A stretch of 64,000 nt of DNA from Gammaproteobacteria bacterium (GTDB taxonomy: Bacteria > Pseudomonadota > Gammaproteobacteria > Enterobacterales > Permianibacteraceae). The stretch spans positions 248,001-312,000 of the forward strand of contig JACPFT010000005.1 of assembly GCA_016182845.1 (NCBI GenBank), read 5' to 3'. Each line of letters starts with the position of its first letter. Within the stretch, counting starts at the first letter, position 1. The translations under genes and the position numbers were made by a program. This document shows, one piece after another, positions 38,343 through 49,125 of this stretch. The notes under the pieces are model-generated. The model saw nothing but the letters and a program-made list of their open reading frames with translations, made no database searches and was not told the DNA's origin.

Positions 38343-38980
38343 GCGCCAGAACGGAACAGTCCATGGGGGCCAACATCCATGGTCCAGAGCATGGCGTTGG
38401 TCCGGCTATGGCTCATGGGGATCGCACCCTCCGTGCGGAATGTGGCGCTGGCGCAGTCGGTGTCGGTGAATTCGAAACCCTCGGGCAGCACGACCTTGGC
38501 GCGGTGCACCGAACCGTCCATGGGGTTGCGGATCGGCTCGGCCGAGCCCTCCAGGGCGCCGGGCACGCTGATGCGCGCGCTCAAAGAGGCCCGGTCCGAC
38601 TCCACGCGAACCGGGAGGAAGCGTGGCTCGTGCATGGTCTCCACGGTGCTGGCGAAGATGGCGAAGAAACAGGTGGGTTCCTGTTCCTGGCCGGTGAGCA
38701 GCATGAGCAGGGCCTGGCGCTGCGCCTCGGTGGCGCGCTCGTCGATGAAGGCCTGGGCCTGGCCATGGCCTTCGTGGATGGCGCCCGGCCAGGCGAAGAC
38801 GCAGGCGACGTGCAGATCGTCCAGTCGGGTGTCGCCGAAGTGGCCTTCGGTGATATGAAAGCCCACCGCCGCTTCGCAGCAGCCTCGTGTGGGCGGGGCA
38901 TTGAACTGGCAGGGGCAGCCGTAATCGCAGTTGCACAGGTCCACGGCGGGGCCGCTCAGGCGCCAATCGACATAAGCCAT
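38339..38980 (-). CDS. DUF1326 cysteine-rich protein
   Basis: A 213-residue soluble protein starting MAYVDWRLSGPAVDLCNCDYGCPCQF. The spaced cysteines C-N-C-(x)3-C-P-C followed by GCCEAA are the hallmark of the DUF1326 family and look like a metal or cofactor site. No signal peptide is present, so it is probably cytoplasmic. It overlaps the DUF2182 membrane gene by four bases; the two families commonly occur together, implying a joint unknown function. It is divergent from dnaE. Confidence 0.85.
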   Translation of the reverse strand: MAYVDWRLSGPAVDLCNCDYGCPCQFNAPPTRGCCEAAVGFHITEGHFGDTRLDDLHVACVFAWPGAIHEGHGQAQAFIDERATEAQRQALLMLLTGQEQEPTCFFAIFASTVETMHEPRFLPVRVESDRASLSARISVPGALEGSAEPIRNPMDGSVHRAKVVLPEGFEFTDTDCASATFRTEGAIPMSHSRTNAMLWTMDVGPHGLFRSGA

Positions 38981-39151
38981 GATGTGCTCCTTGGGTGAGG
39001 CGATACCTGTTGATGAGCTTAGATCCGGGGTCGGGGACGATTAGACCGAATGGAAGCCTGCGGGTCCGGCTTAGGGTCCATGGATAATAAGCGGCGAGTG
39101 CATGAAGGCGGGCGAAGCCCTAGAATAGCCGCCTGCTTCCGAGGATTCCCC

Positions 39152-42100
39152 ATGCCCCAGCCCTTCGTCCATTTGCGCCTGCACACCGAGTTCTCCATGA
39201 CCGATGGCTTGGTCCTGGTCAAGCCCCTGGTGAAGACCTGCGCGAAGCTGGGCATGCCCGCCGTGGCGGTCACCGATCAGGGCAATTTCTGCGCCGCGGT
39301 CAAGTTCTACAAGGCCGCCAACGATGCCGGGGTCAAGCCCATCCTGGGCGTCGACGCCTGGTTGCGCAGCCCGGACTTGCCGGATGGCCTGAGCAGGGTC
39401 GTGTTCCTGTGCATGAGCCAACAGGGCTACAAGAACCTCACCGTGCTCATCTCGCGCGGCTATATGCGCAACCAGCTGGACGGCCGCGCCATCATCGAAC
39501 GCGACTGGCTGCCGGAACTGGCGGAGGGGCTCATCGTCCTGTCCGGGGGGCGGGAAGGCGAGATCGGCCAGGCTCTCCTGGCCGGCGATGGGGGCCTCGC
39601 GGCGCAGATGCTGGGCTTCTGGAATGCCCATTTCCACAACCGCTTCTATCTGGAGCTGCAGCGTACCGGCCGGCCCGACGAGGAGCGTTATATCCATGCC
39701 GTGATCGGCCTGGCCCAGGGCGCCAATACGCCGGTCGTGGCCACCAATGACGTGCGCTTCATCGCCCCGGAAGACTTCGAGGCCCACGAGGTCCGGGTAT
39801 GCATCGCCGACGGCCGCGTCCTGGACGATCCGCGCCGGCCGCGGTTGTACAGCGACCAGCAGTATCTGCGCACGCCGGAGGAGATGGCCGAGCTGTTCTC
39901 GGACATCCCGGAGGCCCTGGAAAACAGCCTGGAGATCGCCAAGCGCTGTTCGGCGGAGCTGCGCCTGGGCAAGTACTTCCTGCCTAATTTCCCGGTGCCG
40001 GACGGCATGACCATCGACGAGTTCTTCCGCGCCGAGTCGGAGCAGGGCCTGGAGGCGCGCCTGGATTTCCTGATCGGCCGCGACGATCCGGAGTTCGCCG
40101 AGAAGCGCAAACGCTACGACGAGCGCCTGGACATCGAGATCAACTGCATCATCCAGATGGGTTTCCCCGGCTACTTCCTGATCGTGGCCGACTTCATCCA
40201 ATGGGCCAAGAACAACGGCGTGCCCGTGGGGCCGGGGCGCGGTTCGGGCGCCGGCTCCCTAGTCGCCTATGCCCTCAAGATCACCGATCTGGATCCGCTG
40301 GCCTACGACCTGCTGTTCGAGCGATTCCTCAATCCCGAGCGCGTGTCCATGCCCGACTTCGACGTGGACTTCTGCATGGACGGCCGCGACCGGGTCATCG
40401 ACTACGTGGCCCAGAAATACGGTCGTGAGTCGGTGTCCCAGATCATGACCTTCGGCACCATGGCCGCCAAGGCCGTGATCCGCGACGTGGGCCGCGTCCT
40501 GGGCCAGCCCTATGGCATGGTGGACAAGCTGTCCAAGCTCATTCCCACCGAGCTGGACATGACCCTGGACAAGGCCTACGAGCAGGAAGAGCAGCTTAGG
40601 CAGAAGATCGCCGACGACGAGAACGTGCGCGAGATCTGGGAGTACGCCAAGAAGCTGGAAGGCGTGACCCGTAACTCCGGCAAACACGCCGGCGGCGTGG
40701 TGATCTCCCCGGGCCTCATCACCGACTTCGCGCCGCTGTACACGGACGGGCAGGGCGGCGGCCTGGTGACCCAGTTCGACAAGGACGACGTGGAATCGGC
40801 CGGCCTGGTGAAGTTCGACTTCCTGGGTCTGCGCACCCTGACCATCATCGACTGGGCCCTGGACACCATCAACACGCGCCGGCGCCGCGTCGGCGACGCC
40901 GACATCGACATCGCCCGCATTCCCCTGGACGATGCGGGCACCTTCGAGCTGCTCAAGAAGTTCGAGACCACGGCGGTGTTCCAGCTGGAATCCCGGGGCA
41001 TGAAGGATCTGATCCGCCGCCTGCAGCCGTCCACTTTCGAAGACATTGTCGCACTCGTGGCCCTGTTCCGCCCCGGTCCCCTGGAATCGGGCATGGTCGA
41101 AGACTTCATCAATCGCAAGCACGGCCGTGCCGAGGTGGCCTATCCGACGACGGAGCTGCACCACCCCGACCTGGAGCCGGTGCTCAGACCCACCTATGGC
41201 GTGATCGTCTACCAGGAACAGGTGATGCAGATCGCCCAGGTCCTGGGTGGCTATTCCCTGGGCGGTGCCGACATGCTGCGCCGCGCCATGGGCAAGAAGA
41301 AGCCCGAGGAGATGGCCAAGCAGCGCATCACCTTCGTCGAGGGCGCGCGAGCCAAGGGCATACCCGATGCGCAATCGGGCGGCATCTTCGACCTCATGGA
41401 GAAGTTCGCCGGTTACGGCTTCAACAAGTCCCACTCGGCCGCCTATGCCTATGTCTCCTACCAGACCGCCTGGCTGAAGCGGCACTATCCTTCCGCCTTC
41501 ATGGCCGCCGTGTTGTCCGCCGACATGGCCAACACCGACAAGGTGGTGACCCTCATCGAGGAATGCCGGGCCATGGGCCGGCGCATCTCGCCGCCGGACG
41601 TCAACACCGGCCTGATGAAGTTCACCGTCGACGACGAAGATGTCATCGTCTACGGTATCGGCGCGATCCGAGGCGTGGGTGAGAATGCCATCGAGAACCT
41701 GATCGCCGAGCGCCGGGCCCAGGGCCGCTACCGGGACCTCTTCGATTTCTGCAATCGCGTCGACCTGCGCAAGGTCAACCGCCGCGTGCTGGAGGCCTTG
41801 ATCAAGGCCGGCGCCATGGACAAGCTGGGACCCAGCCGAGCCGGCATGATGGCCAGCCTGGACTCGGCCATCGCCGCCGCCGAGCAGCGCAGCCGCGATC
41901 TGGCCCAGGGCCAGAACGATCTCTTCGGCGGACCCATGCCCGGCGCGGCGGACAGCAAGCAGCCCCAGTTCGTGCACGGGAAGGAATGGCCCGAGGCCAT
42001 ACGTCTGCAGAACGAGAGGGAAACCCTGGGCCTCTATCTCACCGGCCACCCCATCGACCGTTACTTAAGCGAAGTGCGCCGCTTCGCGCGCAACCGCATC

Positions 42101-42637
42101 GCCGATCTGGTGCCCACCGGCCGGGGCAAGAACACCTGGGCCGCCGGCCTGGTGGTGGCCACGCGCACGGTCAAGACCAAGAAGGGCGACAACCTCGGCA
42201 TCGTCACCCTGGACGACCGTTCCGGGCGCATCGACGTGGTGGCCTTCGGCGAGGCCTACGAGACCTACCGCGACCGCCTGGTCAAGGACGCCATCCTGGT
42301 GGTGGAGGGCGAGGTCAGCACCGACGACTTCAACGGCGGCTTGCGCATGAGCGCCGCCAAGATCATGGACATCATCGAGGCTCGCGAGCGCTTCGCCGAG
42401 GCCCTGTGGCTGGAGCTGGACGGCCGGTCGCTGGATGCCGCTCGCCTCGCCAGGCTGGAGGCCATCCTGGAGCCCTTCCGGCCCGGCAGCTGCGCCATCA
42501 AAGCCGCTTACCGCAATGCCGGCGCCGCCTGCGAGCTGGTTTTCGGCAACACCTGGCGCGTGCGTCCCGCCGACGAGTTGATCCTGCGCGTCGAGGAGCT
42601 GCTGGGACCGGGGTCGGTGACGGTGCGCTACGGCTAG
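39152..42637 (+). CDS. dnaE: DNA polymerase III alpha subunit
   Basis: Replicative polymerase catalytic subunit, 1161 residues (E. coli 1160). The N-terminal PHP domain (about 1-270) begins with [14 protein letters not shown]. The palm/fingers hold the catalytic Asp pair in [13 protein letters not shown] (about residue 405). The [13 protein letters not shown]-like segment ([17 protein letters not shown]) follows, then the tandem helix-hairpin-helix region and an OB fold (about 990-1070). ATG 39152 follows GAGGA; the frame extends 34 codons further upstream without family support. It lies between the lpx-rnhB and accA genes as in E. coli. A palindromic repeat follows. Confidence 0.98.
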   Translation: MPQPFVHLRLHTEFSMTDGLVLVKPLVKTCAKLGMPAVAVTDQGNFCAAVKFYKAANDAGVKPILGVDAWLRSPDLPDGLSRVVFLCMSQQGYKNLTVLISRGYMRNQLDGRAIIERDWLPELAEGLIVLSGGREGEIGQALLAGDGGLAAQMLGFWNAHFHNRFYLELQRTGRPDEERYIHAVIGLAQGANTPVVATNDVRFIAPEDFEAHEVRVCIADGRVLDDPRRPRLYSDQQYLRTPEEMAELFSDIPEALENSLEIAKRCSAELRLGKYFLPNFPVPDGMTIDEFFRAESEQGLEARLDFLIGRDDPEFAEKRKRYDERLDIEINCIIQMGFPGYFLIVADFIQWAKNNGVPVGPGRGSGAGSLVAYALKITDLDPLAYDLLFERFLNPERVSMPDFDVDFCMDGRDRVIDYVAQKYGRESVSQIMTFGTMAAKAVIRDVGRVLGQPYGMVDKLSKLIPTELDMTLDKAYEQEEQLRQKIADDENVREIWEYAKKLEGVTRNSGKHAGGVVISPGLITDFAPLYTDGQGGGLVTQFDKDDVESAGLVKFDFLGLRTLTIIDWALDTINTRRRRVGDADIDIARIPLDDAGTFELLKKFETTAVFQLESRGMKDLIRRLQPSTFEDIVALVALFRPGPLESGMVEDFINRKHGRAEVAYPTTELHHPDLEPVLRPTYGVIVYQEQVMQIAQVLGGYSLGGADMLRRAMGKKKPEEMAKQRITFVEGARAKGIPDAQSGGIFDLMEKFAGYGFNKSHSAAYAYVSYQTAWLKRHYPSAFMAAVLSADMANTDKVVTLIEECRAMGRRISPPDVNTGLMKFTVDDEDVIVYGIGAIRGVGENAIENLIAERRAQGRYRDLFDFCNRVDLRKVNRRVLEALIKAGAMDKLGPSRAGMMASLDSAIAAAEQRSRDLAQGQNDLFGGPMPGAADSKQPQFVHGKEWPEAIRLQNERETLGLYLTGHPIDRYLSEVRRFARNRIADLVPTGRGKNTWAAGLVVATRTVKTKKGDNLGIVTLDDRSGRIDVVAFGEAYETYRDRLVKDAILVVEGEVSTDDFNGGLRMSAAKIMDIIEARERFAEALWLELDGRSLDAARLARLEAILEPFRPGSCAIKAAYRNAGAACELVFGNTWRVRPADELILRVEELLGPGSVTVRYG

Positions 42638-42647
42638 GAAAAGAGAA

Positions 42648-42757
42648 TCAACCGCCAAGGCGCGAAGGCGCGAAGTAAGAAAATGCAAGGTTCTGGTCGG
42701 ATGTGTGTCCGATGTCTATGAGTTTTTCCTTGGCGCCTTTGCGCCTTGGCGGTCAAT
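42648..42757. repeat. Palindromic repeat, copy 3 (dnaE-accA spacer)
   Basis: The left arm TCAACCGCCAAGGCGCGAAG (from 42648) continues one more unit to 42675. The right arm (42728-42757) is CCTTGGCGCCTTTGCGCC followed by TTGGCGG. A 52-base spacer between the arms has no gene but contains GTCGGATGTGTGTCCGAT, a small inner hairpin at about 42694-42712. It is the same family as the copies at 17987 and 35789. Confidence 0.88.
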
Positions 42758-42799
42758 TCTTCTTCACTTTTCCCGGTACCCGTCCCCCGCCGCAACGGT

Positions 42800-42805
42800 T
42801 ATAAT
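42800..42805 (+). promoter_or_regulatory. Candidate -10 element for accA
   Basis: A perfect TATAAT lies 37 bases before the accA ATG, just beyond the repeat. No good -35 is visible 16-18 bases upstream, so the promoter is tentative. Confidence 0.4.
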
Positions 42806-42841
42806 TCGGCACTTTTTCTTCCCGACACTGGGGATAGGTGC

Positions 42842-43792
<951 letters not shown>

Positions 43793-43836
43793 GTCGAAGC
43801 GGGGCCGTAAGGCTCCGTTTGTTTTCCGGTATCGCC

Positions 43837-45198
43837 ATGCCGCCGCCATCCCGATTCGCCGCCCTGTCGAGCCGCCTGGACGCCTTGCCGGATGCTCCGC
43901 TCTTGCTGGCTTACAGCGGCGGGGCCGATTCCGAGGCGCTGCTGCGACTTCTGCTCCTGCGGCTAGGGGCATCGTCTCCGCGCCGCCTGCGCCTGGTCCA
44001 TGTGCACCACGGCCTCTCGCCCAATGCCGACGCCTGGGAGGCGCACTGCGCCCAGCGCGCCGAGTCCCTGGGCATTCCCTTCCTCTGCCGGCATGTGCAC
44101 TTGGAGCTAACCGGCGGCGACAGTCTGGAAGCTCAGGCTCGCGCCGCGCGCTACGGCGCCATGGCCAAGGCCATGCAGGCCGGCGAGATCCTGCTCACCG
44201 CCCATCATCGCGACGATCAGGCCGAGACCGTGTTGCTGCGCTTGCTGCGCGGCAGCGGCACCGCCGGCCTCGCGGCCCTGCGCGCGTGGCAGGACTTCGG
44301 GCCGGGCCGGTTGTGGCGGCCCTTGCTGGGGATTTCCGGGTCCTTGCTGCGGGGCTGGCTTGCCGAGCAGGGGCTGAGCTGGCTGGAAGACGAGAGCAAT
44401 GCCGCCGCCCGTTTCGATCGCAATTTCCTGCGCCATGAGATCCTGCCCCGCTTGAGCGTGCGCTGGTCGGCTGCCGCCGCTAGCCTGGCCCGCCACGCCG
44501 CCCAGGCCGCAGAGGACGAGGCCTTGCTGGGCGAACTGGCCCGCGCCGATCTGGTTCCGGCACGCCAGGCGCGGCCCGAGTGTCTGACGATGGCTCCTCT
44601 GCTGAGCCTGAGCCCGGCCCGGGAGCGCAATGCCCTGCGTCTGTGGTTGAAGGAACTCGGCTGGCAGATGCCCAGCCGGGCGCAGATGGACGTTCTCAGC
44701 GGCGAGGTGCTACGGGCGGCGGAGGATGCAAAGGCCTGCTTGCGCCTGGCGGAGGGCGAGCTGCGCGCCTGGCGCGGCAGCTTGTTCGCGGTTCCGATGC
44801 TTACTGAGTTGGGGCAGGTCGCTGCCCAGGCCTGGCCCTGGCCGGAACCGATCCGCTTGTCTAGCGGCCTTGGCTGGCTGAAGGCCCAACCGGCCGAGAC
44901 AGGACTGCGGGCACCGGCACCCGGCGAGGCGGTGAGCCTGAGATACCGGGCGGGCGGCGAACGCTGCCGACCAGCCGGACGCGACCATTCCCAGAGCCTG
45001 AAGAAGCTGTTCCAGGAGCACGGGGTTCCGCCCTGGCTGCGCGAGCGCCTGCCCCTCGTGTACTTCGGCGAGGAACTGGTGGCCGTGGCCGGGGTGTTCG
45101 TCTGCGCGCAGGCGCTGGCCTTGCCGGGCGAGCCGGCCTGGAGCCTGGAGCTATTTCAGCCGGCGGGAATTTGTTCCTGGATCGAGGCATGCAGATAG
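43837..45198 (+). CDS. tilS: tRNA(Ile)-lysidine synthase
   Basis: Converts C34 of the CAU-anticodon tRNA-Ile to lysidine so it reads AUA. The 453 residues have the N-terminal PP-loop LAYSGGADSEALL (SGGxDS) at about residue 25, the VHVHHGLSPNADAWE and AHHRDDQAETVLLRLLRG segments, and a C-terminal domain including SLKKLFQEHGVPPWLRERLPL. ATG 43837 is preferred to a TTG at 43789 that overlaps the accA stop. Its 3' end overlaps the convergent GGDEF/EAL gene by 43 bases. Confidence 0.95.
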   Translation: MPPPSRFAALSSRLDALPDAPLLLAYSGGADSEALLRLLLLRLGASSPRRLRLVHVHHGLSPNADAWEAHCAQRAESLGIPFLCRHVHLELTGGDSLEAQARAARYGAMAKAMQAGEILLTAHHRDDQAETVLLRLLRGSGTAGLAALRAWQDFGPGRLWRPLLGISGSLLRGWLAEQGLSWLEDESNAAARFDRNFLRHEILPRLSVRWSAAAASLARHAAQAAEDEALLGELARADLVPARQARPECLTMAPLLSLSPARERNALRLWLKELGWQMPSRAQMDVLSGEVLRAAEDAKACLRLAEGELRAWRGSLFAVPMLTELGQVAAQAWPWPEPIRLSSGLGWLKAQPAETGLRAPAPGEAVSLRYRAGGERCRPAGRDHSQSLKKLFQEHGVPPWLRERLPLVYFGEELVAVAGVFVCAQALALPGEPAWSLELFQPAGICSWIEACR

Positions 45199-47849
45199 CG
45201 TTCCGCATCGGCCGCCGCCAGGGGCCGGGCGAAATAATAGCCCTGACCGTATTCGCAGCCCAGGGCTTCCAGGGCCTGGCATTGGGCGATGTTTTCTATC
45301 CCCTCCGCGACGACGCTTAAGCCTAGGCTGGCGGCCAGAGCGCGTATCGTGCGCACGATCACCTGGTGCTGACTTTCCGATTCCAGGTCGGAAATGAAGC
45401 TGCGGTCGATCTTGAGCACATCCAGGGGGAAGCGGTGGAGATAGCTCAGGGACGAATAGCCCGTGCCGAAGTCGTCCAGGAGGATTTGCGCGCCCAAGGC
45501 CCGCAGGCCATCCAGCATTTCCCGGGCCGATTCGAAATTCTGCATCAGCAGGCTTTCGGTGATCTCCAGCTTCAGGTGTTCGGGCGCGAGGCCGGTGTCG
45601 AGCAGGACCCGCTCGATGTCGTGCAGCAACTGCGCCGAGAATTGGCGGCTGGACAGGTTGACGCTGATACTCAGCTCGGCGAGGCGCGGATCCTGGCGCT
45701 GCCAGGCATGGAGCTGGCGGCAGGCCTGGCGCAGGATGCAGAGGCCCAGTTCGTGGATCAGGCCGGTTTCCTCGGCAATGGGAATGAACACCACGGGCGA
45801 GACCGGGCCGCGTACCGGATCCTGCCAGCGCGCCAGGGCCTCGAAGCCGACTACCCGGCCGCTGGCCAGGTGCAGGATGGGCTGGTAGTAGGGCTCGATG
45901 AGGCCGTTCTCGATGGCCTGGCGCAAATCGTTTTCCAGCTTCAGGCGGTCGATGGCCTGGCTGTGCAGGGCCGGATCGAAGATCGCGTAGCGGGCCTTGC
46001 CCTCGGCCTTGGCGTGATACATGGCCGTGTCGGCGTCGCGCAACAACTCTTCAGGGCGCGAGTAATCGAAGCTGGAATAGGTGATGCCTATGCTGGTGGA
46101 GATGAACACCTGGTGATCGCCCAGCTGGAAGGAGTCGGTCAGGCGCGAGAGGATGCGGCCGGCGACGATTTTCGCGTCGGTTTCGCTTTCCGTGCCTTCC
46201 ACGAGGATGCAGAACTCGTCGCCCCCTAGGCGCGCCACCGTGTCGTTGAGTCGGATACAAGTTAGCAGGCGCCGGCTGACTTCGATCAGCAGCTTGTCGC
46301 CCACCAGATGCCCCAGGCTGTCATTGACGATCTTGAAGCGATCCAAATCCAGGTAGAGCACGGCGAATTCGGCCGAGGCATGGCGCTTGCGCCTGGCGAT
46401 GGCATGCTCCAACCGGTCGGTGAACAGGGCGCGGTTGGGCAGATCGGTCAGGGCGTCGTGCAGGGCGTCGTGCAGCAGCTTGGTCTCGATGCGCCGGCGT
46501 TCGGCGATTTCGGTCTGCAGAAATTCATTGGCGGCGGACAATTCCAGGGTGCGCTCGACGACCTTGCGCTCCAGCTCGTCGTTGGCCTGTTGCAGCTGCT
46601 CGTGGGCCGCGCGCAGTTCCTCGGCGTCGCGGCGGCGGGTCAGGGCCGTGGCGATGTGTTGGGACACGAAGTTGAGCACTTCCACATCGCGCTCGCTGAA
46701 GCGCACGTTCTCATCGTAACTCTGTACCACCAGCACGCCGATATTCTCGGCCTTGTCCTGCAGTGGAATACCCAGCCACGTCGTCGAGCGGGTGCCGATG
46801 GCGGGGTGGTCAGGGGCGACGATCTGGCGGTTTTCCCGGTTCACCAACAGCGGATGCCCCTGCACGAGCACGCGCCCGGTCAGGGTATCGCTGGACAAAT
46901 GCAGGACCGATTGCGGCGGGTTCTTGTCGAAGCGGTCCACGAAATAGGGGAAGCTCAGCTCGTCCCGATTCCGGTCATAGAGCGCGATATAGAAATTCTC
47001 GGCATACATAAGCTCGCCGACGATGGCATGCAGGGCCCGGTAGAATTCGTCCAGGGCGGCTTCCGACGACGTGAGATCGGCGATGCGGAACAGGGCCGCC
47101 TGCAGGCGCTCCGCCCGCTCCCGCTCGGCGATTTGCCGCTCCAGAACCGCGTTGGCGCGGCTTAGTTCCGCCGTGCGCTCCTGGACGCGCCGCTCCAATT
47201 CCTCGTGGGCCTTGAGCTGGCTTTCGTCCAGTTGCCGGCGCTGCAGGGCGGTGGCGATGTGCTGGGACACGAAGAGCAGGAGATCTTCGTCCTCCCGGCT
47301 GTAAACGGTATCGGCCACATAGGTTTGCAGGATCAGGACGCCGATGGTCTTGTCGCCGACCTTGAGTGGTATGCCCAGCCAGTCCACGCTGTCGGCGCCC
47401 ATGCTGCGCAGTTCGCCGCGCCGCTCCAGTTCCAGGATGGCCGGACCATCCACATGCACGACCTGACCGGCCTTGAGCACATAACCGGTCAGGGAGCCGC
47501 GCATTTTCTCGGCCGGAATACTGGCCAGGGTTTTCAGGTCCAGCTCGTCGACCGTGTCGACGAAGTACACGAAGCTGAAGGCGTCCTTCTGTTCGTCGTA
47601 GAGGGCGATGGCGAAATTCTTGGCATACATCAGCTCGCCGACGACCGCATGCAGCTCGCGGTAGAAGCTGGGCATGTCCATTTCCGCGCTGGTCAGATCG
47701 GCAATACGGTAGAGCGCCGCCTGCAAGTGGCGAGCCTTCTCCCGCTCGTCGGCGATGGTCTCCAGGACCGACACGCGGGCGCGCAGCTCTATGAGCTCGG
47801 AGGGTAGTTGTTCCCGTGGGCTTGGTTTATCGATCAAGGGCTTAGTCAT
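45156..47849 (-). CDS. GAF-GAF-GGDEF-EAL cyclic di-GMP signalling protein
   Basis: A cytoplasmic protein of about 897 residues without membrane segments. Order: short coiled coil, GAF domain (about 30-190), coiled coil, second GAF (about 245-400), coiled coil (DELERKVVERTLELSAAN), GGDEF (about 460-620), EAL (about 635-885). The two GAF domains are clear duplicates (ALYRIADLTSAEMDMPSFYR against ALFRIADLTSSEAALDEFYR). The cyclase motif GGDEF is intact with an inhibitory RxxD site (RLND) five residues before it. The phosphodiesterase motifs GFEALARW, EITES, DDFGTGYSSL and KIDRSF are also intact. Both activities are possible, controlled by GAF ligands. ATG 47849 follows GGAGC. Confidence 0.93.
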   Translation of the reverse strand: MTKPLIDKPSPREQLPSELIELRARVSVLETIADEREKARHLQAALYRIADLTSAEMDMPSFYRELHAVVGELMYAKNFAIALYDEQKDAFSFVYFVDTVDELDLKTLASIPAEKMRGSLTGYVLKAGQVVHVDGPAILELERRGELRSMGADSVDWLGIPLKVGDKTIGVLILQTYVADTVYSREDEDLLLFVSQHIATALQRRQLDESQLKAHEELERRVQERTAELSRANAVLERQIAERERAERLQAALFRIADLTSSEAALDEFYRALHAIVGELMYAENFYIALYDRNRDELSFPYFVDRFDKNPPQSVLHLSSDTLTGRVLVQGHPLLVNRENRQIVAPDHPAIGTRSTTWLGIPLQDKAENIGVLVVQSYDENVRFSERDVEVLNFVSQHIATALTRRRDAEELRAAHEQLQQANDELERKVVERTLELSAANEFLQTEIAERRRIETKLLHDALHDALTDLPNRALFTDRLEHAIARRKRHASAEFAVLYLDLDRFKIVNDSLGHLVGDKLLIEVSRRLLTCIRLNDTVARLGGDEFCILVEGTESETDAKIVAGRILSRLTDSFQLGDHQVFISTSIGITYSSFDYSRPEELLRDADTAMYHAKAEGKARYAIFDPALHSQAIDRLKLENDLRQAIENGLIEPYYQPILHLASGRVVGFEALARWQDPVRGPVSPVVFIPIAEETGLIHELGLCILRQACRQLHAWQRQDPRLAELSISVNLSSRQFSAQLLHDIERVLLDTGLAPEHLKLEITESLLMQNFESAREMLDGLRALGAQILLDDFGTGYSSLSYLHRFPLDVLKIDRSFISDLESESQHQVIVRTIRALAASLGLSVVAEGIENIAQCQALEALGCEYGQGYYFARPLAAADAERYLHASIQEQIPAG

Positions 47850-47925
47850 CAAGCTCCGGCCGCCTGGCTGTCCTTCGTGCATTCAGCATAACCCAGTGAG
47901 CCGCCGTCCGGTATGCCGCCCGAAG

Positions 47926-49071
47926 TCAAAACAAATGCCCAAAAAACTCTCGGATACTGTCCTTCTGCCTCAGCGCATCGGCATGGCCGAGCTCGATGAG
48001 ATCGCGGCAGAACGGCGCCTCGAACATCAGATAGCTGAGAACGGTGGAGCCGCTGGTGGCCGAGGCGCCGATGCGCCCGAACAGGAAGCGCAGGGTCGGC
48101 GGCAGGGCGGCCGCGTGCTTGCCCGCGATGACGGAAATGTCCTCGCTGGGGGCGATGACCAGGGTTTTCACCGGCTTGAGCGGGATGCCGTGCTTGTTCA
48201 GCTCTTCCGGCGGAACCATGCCCACCGTGCGGTTGATGCGTTGCAGGCGCTCCAGATCGCCCTCCAGGCTGTCGATGAAGATGCTGTCCAGGATATGGCC
48301 GGCTACTTGCGCGATGGTAGGCGGCGTGATGGCGATGCGTCGGTCCGGCGGCAGTTTGCGCAAGGGGTCGACGCCCACCACCATGACCTGGTCGGCGCCC
48401 AGGTGCAGGGCGGGGCTGATGGGCGCCAGAAAGCGCATGGAGCCGTCGCCGAAGTACTCGCGGTTGACCTTCACCGCCGGAAAGATCAGGGGTAGGGCCG
48501 CCGAGGCCATGACGTGGTTGAGGTTGATCACCGCCTTGGCGCCGGCGCGGCGATGGCGTTGCCAGGATTCCAGCTGCGGTCCGCCCTGGAAGAAGCTGAT
48601 GGACTCCCCGGAGGTATAGCCCGAGGCCGTGATGGACAGGGCATAGAGCGCGCCGTTCTGCACGGCCTCCTGGATGCGCGCGAAGGGGATCACTTGCTTG
48701 AGCAATCGGCGCAGGGGCGCATTGTCCAGCATCGTCACCGAATTGGGCTCGCCCGCATTGAACAGCACATGGCCCATCCAGCGCAGGGTGTTCCTGGTAA
48801 TACCCGCCAGATCCGAGCGATAGATGTGATGGGTGTGAAAATTCGCCCAGACCGTTTCCAGGCGCTTGACGCCGATGCGCGTGCGCGCGGCATAGGCGGC
48901 CAAGACCGTGGCATTGATGGCGCCGGCGGACGTGCCGCAGAGAATGGGAAAGGGGTTGCCGCAGTCGCTGGGCAGGATGTCCATCATGGCTTTCAGGACG
49001 CCCACTTGGTAAGCGGCCCGTGCGCCGCCGCCCGAGAGGATGAGAGCGGATTTCGGTGTTTCGGAAAGCAT
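47926..49071 (-). CDS. Patatin-like phospholipase
   Basis: A 381-residue lipid acyl hydrolase of the patatin family. It shows the oxyanion motif LSGGGARAAYQVG, the nucleophile elbow CGTSAGAIN (GxSxG), and the catalytic Asp in YFGDGSMRFLAP, where the usual DG[GA] is DGS. No signal peptide is present. The C-terminal third (about 240-381) is outside the patatin core and unrecognised. It is upstream of the GGDEF/EAL gene on the same strand, separated by 76 bases. Substrate unknown. Confidence 0.9.
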   Translation of the reverse strand: MLSETPKSALILSGGGARAAYQVGVLKAMMDILPSDCGNPFPILCGTSAGAINATVLAAYAARTRIGVKRLETVWANFHTHHIYRSDLAGITRNTLRWMGHVLFNAGEPNSVTMLDNAPLRRLLKQVIPFARIQEAVQNGALYALSITASGYTSGESISFFQGGPQLESWQRHRRAGAKAVINLNHVMASAALPLIFPAVKVNREYFGDGSMRFLAPISPALHLGADQVMVVGVDPLRKLPPDRRIAITPPTIAQVAGHILDSIFIDSLEGDLERLQRINRTVGMVPPEELNKHGIPLKPVKTLVIAPSEDISVIAGKHAAALPPTLRFLFGRIGASATSGSTVLSYLMFEAPFCRDLIELGHADALRQKDSIREFFGHLF

Positions 49072-49125
49072 GCTCTAAGCCATTGTTTTTACAATAGCTA
49101 AGCGCATGGTCAGCGATTTTGCAAG

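Noticed and set aside
40259-42049. Minus-strand frame of 596 codons within dnaE
   Set aside because: It is antisense to conserved polymerase motifs, with no ribosome site or recognisable domain.
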